Below, one piece after another: positions 1-6,599 of a stretch of DNA of 6,599 bases. Origin of the DNA: GCA-2719315 sp964448645 (GTDB taxonomy: Bacteria > Bacteroidota > Bacteroidia > Flavobacteriales > Flavobacteriaceae); assembly GCA_964448645.1 (NCBI GenBank), contig CAYUZY010000104.1, positions 1-6,599 of the forward strand, in the 5' to 3' direction. The notes beneath the pieces are model-generated. The model saw only the letters and a program-made list of their open reading frames with translations, was not told the origin of the DNA and made no database searches. Positions within the stretch are counted from its first letter, which is position 1, and every line of letters starts with the position of its first letter. Both the position numbers and the translations under genes were made by a program.

Positions 1-1110
1 TATTCCTAACTCTGAAATTTTTCGAGAAAGTACAGTAGTCGCATCTAAATGAGCAAAAGTAGTTGCTGGAGCTGGATCTGTCAAATCATCAGCAGGAACA
101 TATACAGCCTGAACAGAAGTTATTGAACCGCTTTTTGTAGATGTAATTCTTTCTTGCATAGCACCCATTTCTGTAGCTAAAGTAGGTTGATAACCTACAG
201 CTGAAGGCATCCTTCCAAGAAGCGCAGAAACTTCTGAACCTGCTTGAGTAAATCTAAATATATTATCAACAAAAAATAAAACATCTTTTCCTTGTCCATC
301 TCCTGCTCCATCTCTAAAATATTCGGCAATTGTTAAACCAGATAATGCAACTCTAGCTCTTGCTCCAGGTGGTTCATTCATTTGACCAAAGACAAATGTA
401 GCTTTAGATTCTTTCATAGCAGACTTATCAACTTTTTTTAAATCCCATCCACCTTCTTCCATTGATTTTAAGAAATCATCACCATATTTTATAATCCCTG
501 ATTCTAACATTTCTCTTAACAAATCATTACCTTCTCTTGTTCTTTCTCCAACTCCTGCAAAAACAGATAAACCTCCATGTCCTTTTGCAATGTTATTAAT
601 CAACTCTTGAATTAAAACTGTTTTCCCAACACCTGCTCCTCCAAATAAACCAATTTTCCCTCCTTTAGCATAAGGTTCAATTAAATCAATAACTTTAATA
701 CCTGTAAATAAAACTTCTGTTGATGTAGATAAATCTTCAAATAAAGGAGCTTCTCTATGAATTGGCAATCCATTTTTGCCAGATTTAGGTAAATTTTCCA
801 TACCATCAATAGCATCTCCAATAACATTAAATAAACGTCCATAGATATTTTCTCCAATAGGCATTTGAATAGGAACTCCAGTAGACGTTACTTCTTCACC
901 TCTACCTAATCCATCAGTTGAATCCATAGAAATTGTTCTTACTGTATCCTCCCCGATATGAGATTGAACTTCTAAAACTAAAATTGAACCATCTGATTTT
1001 TTTATTTCTAATGAATCATAAATATTTGGTAAAACATTATTTTCACCGGTAAATTCAACATCAACAACTGGTCCAATTATTTGAGATACTCTTCCTTTTA
1101 TTTTAGACAT
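1..1110 (-). CDS. atpD: F1F0 ATP synthase subunit beta, C-terminus cut by the window edge
   Basis: This is the catalytic beta subunit of the F1 head of ATP synthase, which makes ATP on the cytoplasmic face of the membrane. The start is the ATG at 1110-1108, giving the normal N-terminus (MSKIKGRVSQIIGPVVDVEF). 370 codons lie in the window; beta subunits of this type run to about 500 residues, so the C-terminal quarter is missing on the left. Visible motifs are the P-loop GGAGVGKT at residues 157-164, the catalytic Glu189 in GERTREG, the Walker B region DVLFFVDN at 276-283, and FGQMNEPPGAR at 241-251. Residues about 203-237 include an insertion (GIIKYGDDFLKSMEEGGWD) that is absent from E. coli AtpD and typical of Bacteroidota. 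No Shine-Dalgarno sequence precedes the ATG. The gene is separated from the upstream operon by 117 bp containing its own promoter-like box, so it is probably a separate transcription unit, usually continuing into atpC. The identification is secure. Confidence 0.98.
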   Translation of the reverse strand, partial: MSKIKGRVSQIIGPVVDVEFTGENNVLPNIYDSLEIKKSDGSILVLEVQSHIGEDTVRTISMDSTDGLGRGEEVTSTGVPIQMPIGENIYGRLFNVIGDAIDGMENLPKSGKNGLPIHREAPLFEDLSTSTEVLFTGIKVIDLIEPYAKGGKIGLFGGAGVGKTVLIQELINNIAKGHGGLSVFAGVGERTREGNDLLREMLESGIIKYGDDFLKSMEEGGWDLKKVDKSAMKESKATFVFGQMNEPPGARARVALSGLTIAEYFRDGAGDGQGKDVLFFVDNIFRFTQAGSEVSALLGRMPSAVGYQPTLATEMGAMQERITSTKSGSITSVQAVYVPADDLTDPAPATTFAHLDATTVLSRKISELGI

Positions 1111-1147
1111 ATTAATAAAGTTATTTTTAAATTAAAAGAATATTATT

Positions 1148-1190
1148 TGAGTCAGCAAATATATGATGTTAACACGAAAAAAAAGACTCA
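1148..1190. repeat. Inverted repeat TGAGTC / GACTCA flanking the atpD promoter box
   Basis: A perfect 6-bp inverted repeat has arms at 1148-1153 (TGAGTC) and 1185-1190 (GACTCA) with a 31-bp spacer that contains the TATATTTG box. The arms are among the few GC-containing words in this AT-rich gap. It could be a pair of operator half-sites around the promoter, or coincidence. The spacer is too long and the stem too short for a convincing terminator hairpin. Confidence 0.2.
1156..1163 (-). promoter_or_regulatory. Putative Bacteroidota-type -7 promoter box for atpD
   Basis: Read on the minus strand, these bases are TATATTTG, an exact match to the Bacteroidota -7 consensus TAnnTTTG. The box lies 45 bp before the atpD start codon, which would leave a leader of about 40 nt. 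The upstream -33 region, where TTG is expected 17-23 bp away, holds a run of eight T rather than a clear TTG, so only half of the promoter is convincing. An 8-bp degenerate match in AT-rich DNA can occur by chance; its place in the only sizeable intergenic gap supports it. Confidence 0.45.
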
Positions 1191-1227
1191 GATTTTATTT
1201 TTTTTAACTAAATATTCAACAAAAAAA

Positions 1228-2349
1228 TTAATATTTTTTGATAACGGCTAATTTATCCAAATGAAAATTATAATCTCCAAATAATTGTTGTAACACTCTT
1301 GCTCTTTTCATATAAAATCCAATATCAGCATCATCAGTAACACCTATACCTCCATGCATTTGAATTGCTTCATTTGTTATAAGTTTTATTGTCTTTCCTA
1401 ACTTAGCCTTAGCTAAATGGGAATATTTAAATCTCTCTTTATCACCATGATCTATTGATTGTAAAGATTTTATTACTATAGATTTACATAATTGTATTTC
1501 TGAAAACATTTTTGCAGCTCTGTGTTGAAGAACTTGATATGACCCAATTGGGATTCCAAATTGCTGTCTTTCCTTTAAATAATTAATAGTAATCTTAAAA
1601 GATTCTAAAATTACTCCTAACATTTCTGAAGATAACCCAGAATAAGCAATTGCCAATAAATCTTTTAATAATTCTTTTCCATCTATCTTGATATTTAATA
1701 GGTTTTCTTTATGAACAATTACTTCCTTAAATGAAATATCAGAATAAATTCCAGAATCCAATAATATATTTTTTTTAATTTCAATTCCTTTTTGATTAGC
1801 ATTAATTAGAAAAAAACCTAATTCTCCCTGAACAATTTCAGCTACTAATATAATTTCATCAGAAGTACTTCCATCTATTACAAAAGTTTTTGATCCATTA
1901 ATTATATAATTTTCTCCTTTTAATTTTGCTTTAGTTTTAAAATCATAAGGTTTATGGTAGGAATTTTCTTCAAGAGCAAGAGTCATTGTTTTATTTCCAT
2001 TCATAATTAAAGGAAATTCTTTAGCTTTTAAAGCTTCATTATCACAAAGATTAATTACTGAAGATGATAAAAGGCAAGAAGATATAAGAGGAGATTTACA
2101 AAGTGTTTTTCCTGTTTCTTCTAATATTTGTCCCAAACCAACATATCCAAAATTTAAGCCATTATATTTTTCTGGAATGATTAGTGCTGTCCAACCCATC
2201 TCAACCATTTCATTCCATAAAGATTTGTCATATGGAATGTAATTTTGATCTCTCAATTCTCTTAATTTATATACAGGTGATTTAGCCTTTAATAACTCTG
2301 CTGCAGATTCTTTAAGCAGTTTATGTTCCTCTGATATTACTAGTCCCAT
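1228..2349 (-). CDS. Acyl-CoA dehydrogenase, beta-like subunit of a heteromeric enzyme
   Basis: This 373-residue acyl-CoA dehydrogenase family protein is probably the non-catalytic partner of the gene just upstream (2360-3553), with which it would form a heteromeric flavoenzyme acting on acyl-CoA. The helical N-terminal domain spans about 1-120, the beta domain about 121-215 and the C-terminal helical domain about 225-373. The C-terminal half keeps the FAD-adenosine motif RQQFGIPIGSYQ (261-272) followed by QHRAA (275-279), and MHGGIGVTDD (331-340). It lacks the FAD/substrate signature SEPxAGSD in the middle domain, where ALEENS appears at about 125-130. The usual catalytic YEG position reads FGD (357-359), so the base is not a Glu here. 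These losses match the beta-type subunits of mycobacterial alpha2-beta2 FadE pairs. The start is the ATG 10 bp after the upstream stop, with only A/T between them. It is the last gene of the operon. The substrate cannot be read from sequence. Confidence 0.87.
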   Translation of the reverse strand: MGLVISEEHKLLKESAAELLKAKSPVYKLRELRDQNYIPYDKSLWNEMVEMGWTALIIPEKYNGLNFGYVGLGQILEETGKTLCKSPLISSCLLSSSVINLCDNEALKAKEFPLIMNGNKTMTLALEENSYHKPYDFKTKAKLKGENYIINGSKTFVIDGSTSDEIILVAEIVQGELGFFLINANQKGIEIKKNILLDSGIYSDISFKEVIVHKENLLNIKIDGKELLKDLLAIAYSGLSSEMLGVILESFKITINYLKERQQFGIPIGSYQVLQHRAAKMFSEIQLCKSIVIKSLQSIDHGDKERFKYSHLAKAKLGKTIKLITNEAIQMHGGIGVTDDADIGFYMKRARVLQQLFGDYNFHLDKLAVIKKY

Positions 2350-2359
2350 AATTAATATT

Positions 2360-3553
2360 TTAAGTTGGTAATCCCAAAATTCTTTTTGAAATAATATTTA
2401 ATTGAATTTCAGAAGTACCCCCTTCAATTGAATTCCCTTTTGATCTACAAAACTTTCTTGCCAAATTTCCATCAGATTTATAATTTTTCTCAAACACTAA
2501 ACCATCAGATCCGGATAACGCTATTATTAATTCCTCTCTAGCCATATTAAGTTCAGTAGCATAATATTTAAAAAAAGAAGATAATGCTCCAGAATTATTT
2601 CCTGTTTTCGCTTCATCAGTAACTCTTTGAATTGTTAAGCCAAATATTTCCTCATCCATCTCAAAATTTGAAATTTCAGCCCTTAAAATTCCATCTGCTA
2701 ATTTTCCATTGTTGATTGGCAAATTTTCTAAAGCTATTTTATGTAATTCTTTTTTAATATCTGTTTCCCCAATTCCTCCGATCATTTGCCTTTCATGAGT
2801 CAAAAGATATTTTGCTATAGTCCAACCTTCATTTAATTTTCCAACTAAATTTTCTTTTGGAACTTTGACCGAATCAAAAAATGTTTCACAAAAAGGAGAC
2901 TTACCACTAATTAATTTAATTGGCCTTGTACTAACTCCTTTATAAGTCATATCTATAAGTAAAAAACTTATTCCATTATGTTTTGATGATTCAAAATCAG
3001 TTCTTACTAAACAAAATATGTAATCTGATTTATCAGCATATGATGTCCATACTTTAGAACCCGTAACCTCAAAATAATCTCCCTTATCTATTGCTTTTGT
3101 TTGAAGTCCTGCTAGGTCACTTCCTGCATTAGGTTCACTATATCCCTGACACCACCATATTTTCCCTTCTATTATTTCTGGTAAATATTTCATTTTTTGT
3201 TCCTCACTAGCAAACTTTAAAAGAGCAGGACCTAACATAGAAATGCCAAAACTATAAATTGGTTTTCTACATCCCAATCGACTCATTTCTTGAGTTAAAA
3301 TATTATTTTGATCTTGAGTTAAACCTCCTCCTCCATATTTAGTATCCCAATATGGAACAATCCATTTTTTTTCTAACATTCTTTCAAACCATATTTTCTG
3401 ATCCTCAGAATTAAACTTTGGATTTCTACCTCCCCAATAAAAATCATTGGCATCTTTAATAGGCTTTCTCATACTCTTAGGACAATTTTCTTCAAGCCAC
3501 GTCCTTGTTTCTTTTCTAAAATCTGTTAAGGATAGATCTGTTTTTGTTTTCAT
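2360..3553 (-). CDS. Acyl-CoA dehydrogenase, alpha-like catalytic subunit of a heteromeric enzyme
   Basis: This 397-residue acyl-CoA dehydrogenase would introduce an alpha,beta double bond into an acyl-CoA and pass electrons to an electron-transfer flavoprotein. The N-terminal domain covers about 1-130. The middle beta domain carries the flavin/substrate signature CQGYSEPNAGSDL (135-147) and GSKVWTSYA (165-173). The C-terminal domain ends in SIEGGTSEIQLNII, with the catalytic Glu at 377. The RxQFGxP and HGGxG motifs that hold the FAD adenosine in homomeric enzymes are missing: SGSDGL (347-352) stands where HGGxG is expected. These are the motifs present in the downstream gene, so the two proteins complement each other, as in the mycobacterial FadE28/FadE29-type heterotetramers. 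The start is the ATG 16 bp after the kinase stop codon; the gap TTAAAATTTAAATAGT has no Shine-Dalgarno site. The steroid side-chain substrates of the mycobacterial pairs should not be assumed here; the neighbouring genes point to a hydroxylated short or medium acyl-CoA. Confidence 0.9.
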   Translation of the reverse strand: MKTKTDLSLTDFRKETRTWLEENCPKSMRKPIKDANDFYWGGRNPKFNSEDQKIWFERMLEKKWIVPYWDTKYGGGGLTQDQNNILTQEMSRLGCRKPIYSFGISMLGPALLKFASEEQKMKYLPEIIEGKIWWCQGYSEPNAGSDLAGLQTKAIDKGDYFEVTGSKVWTSYADKSDYIFCLVRTDFESSKHNGISFLLIDMTYKGVSTRPIKLISGKSPFCETFFDSVKVPKENLVGKLNEGWTIAKYLLTHERQMIGGIGETDIKKELHKIALENLPINNGKLADGILRAEISNFEMDEEIFGLTIQRVTDEAKTGNNSGALSSFFKYYATELNMAREELIIALSGSDGLVFEKNYKSDGNLARKFCRSKGNSIEGGTSEIQLNIISKRILGLPT

Positions 3554-3569
3554 ACTATTTAAATTTTAA

Positions 3570-4652
3570 TCAAAATAAATTATCTATACTATTTTTATCG
3601 ATGGCCCGTTTCCCCATTATTCCATATATTTTTACAATTTTATCCAGATCTTTAAACCTCTCATCTAAAGTTTTTCCTAACTTATATCTGTAAAAAATTT
3701 GTTGTATAATTACTGCTATTTTAAACAAGCCAAAAACATAATAAAAAACTATGTTACTTACATCTAATTTGGATTCCTTTGAATATAAAGAAACTAATTC
3801 TCCTCTATTTAGATTTCCTTCAGCAGTTGTAATATTTAAATTATTTTGCTGAATATTTTCTGGATCAGTTCTATCTATCCAATAACCTAAAGATGTCCCT
3901 AAATCCATTAAAGGATCTCCTAATGTTGCCATTTCCCAATCTAATATAGCTAAAACATCGTATTCTCCATCATTGGACAAAACTAAATTATCATATTTGA
4001 AATCATTATGTATTAATGAAGAAAATTCGTTTTCAGGAATGTTTTTTTCAAGCCACTTAAAAACATAATTTATCTGAGAAATATCATTAGTCTTAGATGC
4101 TATATATCTATTTATCCAACCCTTGACCTGTCTTATTATATATCCCTGTGGCTTTCCTAAACTTTCTAATCCAGCTTTTTTATAATTTAATCTGTGTATT
4201 TCTGCTAAAGTGAAAATGAATTTTTTTGAAAGATTACTCATCTCTAATTTATTAGGCAATTGATTTTTAGGAATATTTCCTCTAAGAATTATACCTTCTT
4301 TACGTTCCATTATATAAAATGGGTAGCCTATAACCTTTAAATCATCAGAATAAATAAATGGTTTAGGAACTTTATTATAAATTTTATTAAGTCCATTTAA
4401 AATTCTATACTCTCGATACATATCATGGCCAGACTTAATATTTGCTCCATTAGGAGGTCTTCTTAATACGTAATCTCTTTCATTAAAATTTACTAAATAT
4501 GTCAAATTTGAATAACCTGATGGAAATTGAAGTATATTAATTTCACCATCAATTAAATTTAATTCATTGATTAAAAAATTTTTTAAACTATTCTGATCAA
4601 ATCCTTCTCTAGGTCTTATTTTTGTTGGTTTATCTAATTTAGTTAAAGTCAT
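3570..4652 (-). CDS. APH-family kinase, ACAD10/11 N-domain (LvaA-like); probable 4-hydroxyacyl-CoA kinase
   Basis: This 360-residue protein has the aminoglycoside-phosphotransferase fold and belongs to the subgroup that forms the N-terminal domain of animal ACAD10/ACAD11 and the stand-alone bacterial LvaA. Visible motifs are the nucleotide loop QFPSGYSNLTYL (42-53), the strand YVLRRPP (61-67), the conserved Glu81 in YREYRIL, the hinge YIMERKEG (113-120), the catalytic loop HNDFKYDN (215-222, Asp217 and Asn222), and the metal-binding ILDWEMATLGDP (236-247, Asp238) followed by DLG (250-252). All kinase residues are intact, so it should be active. LvaA-type enzymes phosphorylate the 4-hydroxyl of 4-hydroxyacyl-CoA, and a partner dehydrogenase then removes the phosphate; the upstream gene at 6182-6599 is such a partner. 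Its ATG directly follows the abfD stop (TAAATG), suggesting translational coupling. No LvaB-like small gene is seen beside it. Aminoglycoside resistance is very unlikely given the context and motif style. The exact substrate is inferred. Confidence 0.88.
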   Translation of the reverse strand: MTLTKLDKPTKIRPREGFDQNSLKNFLINELNLIDGEINILQFPSGYSNLTYLVNFNERDYVLRRPPNGANIKSGHDMYREYRILNGLNKIYNKVPKPFIYSDDLKVIGYPFYIMERKEGIILRGNIPKNQLPNKLEMSNLSKKFIFTLAEIHRLNYKKAGLESLGKPQGYIIRQVKGWINRYIASKTNDISQINYVFKWLEKNIPENEFSSLIHNDFKYDNLVLSNDGEYDVLAILDWEMATLGDPLMDLGTSLGYWIDRTDPENIQQNNLNITTAEGNLNRGELVSLYSKESKLDVSNIVFYYVFGLFKIAVIIQQIFYRYKLGKTLDERFKDLDKIVKIYGIMGKRAIDKNSIDNLF

Positions 4653-6164
<1,512 letters not shown>

Positions 6165-6181
6165 ACTTTACTTTCCGTCAA

Positions 6182-6599
6182 TTATGAATTATATAATTTT
6201 AATATACTTCGAGCTAAACGACTTTTATGTACTTCATCTGCACCATCATAAATTCTAGCGGCTCTTTCATGTCTATAATATGAAGCTAATATTGTGTCAT
6301 CTGTAACTCCCAAAGCTCCATGAACTTGAATTGCACAATCAACTACTTTTTGCAGAACATTAGCGCAATAAAATTTTATAATAGATATTTCTGATCGACT
6401 TTTATAAGATCCTTGTTTATCAATTTTTTCTGCAGCATCTTTAACAAGAAGTCTTGCTGCATTAATTTCTGCTCTACATTCCGCAATCCAATTTTGAATA
6501 GTTTGTTTATCGGATAATTTATTTCCATGAGATATTTCTCTTGAAACAGCCCTTTTACACATTAAATCAAATGATCGTTCACAAATGCCTATCCATCGC
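6182..6599 (-). CDS. Acyl-CoA dehydrogenase, ACAD10/ACAD11/LvaC-like, C-terminal part only
   Basis: Only the last 138 codons are in the window; the frame stays open to the edge (first whole codon 6598-6596). The Met at 6562 is internal, because the upstream codons read RWIGICERSFDL, the standard acyl-CoA dehydrogenase helix entry, so the true start lies beyond 6599. The rest is the C-terminal helical domain: MCKRAVSRE with GNKLSDKQ (counterpart of RxxFGxxL), NWIAECRAEINAARLL, DCAIQVHGALGVTDD, and near the end the motif DGADEVH (6247-6227). DGPDEVH-type endings and the IAExR...RLL pattern mark the ACAD10/ACAD11/LvaC branch, where Asp replaces the usual catalytic Glu of YEG. In that branch the enzyme acts on 4-phosphoacyl-CoA made by an APH kinase, eliminating phosphate to give an unsaturated acyl-CoA. 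A kinase of the matching type is two genes downstream. Subfamily placement is by motif recollection, not alignment; membership in the acyl-CoA dehydrogenase family is certain. Confidence 0.88.
   Translation of the reverse strand, partial: RWIGICERSFDLMCKRAVSREISHGNKLSDKQTIQNWIAECRAEINAARLLVKDAAEKIDKQGSYKSRSEISIIKFYCANVLQKVVDCAIQVHGALGVTDDTILASYYRHERAARIYDGADEVHKSRLARSILKLYNS

Noticed and set aside
1177..1190. Minus-strand CTGAGTC followed by eight T as a terminator
   Set aside because: The GACTCA complement lies downstream of the T-run, not upstream, so no hairpin forms before the T-run as an intrinsic terminator needs.
1197..1228. A/T-only inverted repeat (T-run at 1198-1205, A-run at 1221-1227) after the last operon gene as an intrinsic terminator
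   Set aside because: The stem is about 8 A-T pairs with no GC, the loop is 16 nt and no U-tract follows it on the minus-strand transcript. Such folds are common by chance in DNA this AT-rich.
3570..4652. Aminoglycoside resistance phosphotransferase
   Set aside because: The fold is shared, but the SGYSN loop, VLRRPP strand and HNDFKYDN loop, plus the acyl-CoA operon context, match the ACAD10/11 N-domain/LvaA subgroup.
6182..6562. A small complete protein starting at the Met at 6562
   Set aside because: The frame continues upstream to the window edge with RWIGICERSFDL, a recognisable acyl-CoA dehydrogenase segment, so this is the tail of a larger gene.

Overview
The window is AT-rich, and every gene lies on the minus strand, so transcription runs from position 6599 towards 1. 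The best taxonomic clue is the F1-ATPase beta subunit at the left end. It carries the roughly 20-30 residue insertion between the catalytic GERTREG motif and the FGQMNEPPGAR motif that is typical of Bacteroidota. Low GC, TTA/AGA/ATA-rich codon use, A/T-only sequence before most start codons instead of Shine-Dalgarno sites, and a TAnnTTTG-type promoter box upstream of atpD all fit Bacteroidota. A marine member of the Flavobacteriales is my best guess, but that is inference.

Layout in transcription order: (1) 6599-6182, the C-terminal part of an acyl-CoA dehydrogenase of the ACAD10/ACAD11/LvaC type, cut by the window edge; (2) 6164-4653, a complete 4-hydroxybutyryl-CoA dehydratase (AbfD) with the expected FeS-ligand and active-site residues; (3) 4652-3570, an APH-fold kinase of the ACAD10/11 N-terminal (LvaA-like) type; (4) 3553-2360 and (5) 2349-1228, two short acyl-CoA dehydrogenase subunits with complementary motifs, probably the two halves of a heteromeric enzyme; then a 117-bp intergenic region with a promoter-like box; and (6) 1110-1, the first 370 codons of atpD, which runs off the left edge.

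Genes 1-5 are separated by 17, 0, 16 and 10 bp and look like one operon whose promoter lies beyond position 6599. Their families converge on one kind of substrate: acyl-CoAs with a hydroxyl at carbon 4. Established work shows that AbfD converts 4-hydroxybutyryl-CoA to crotonyl-CoA through a radical [4Fe-4S]/FAD mechanism. It also shows that LvaA-like kinases with LvaC/ACAD10/11-like dehydrogenases phosphorylate the 4-hydroxyl and then eliminate phosphate. Finding both chemistries side by side, together with a heteromeric acyl-CoA dehydrogenase that could feed or drain the pathway, suggests a gamma-hydroxy acid (or lactone) catabolic operon. This is the most interesting feature of the window. 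The pathway assignment is inference from families and gene order, not demonstrated here.
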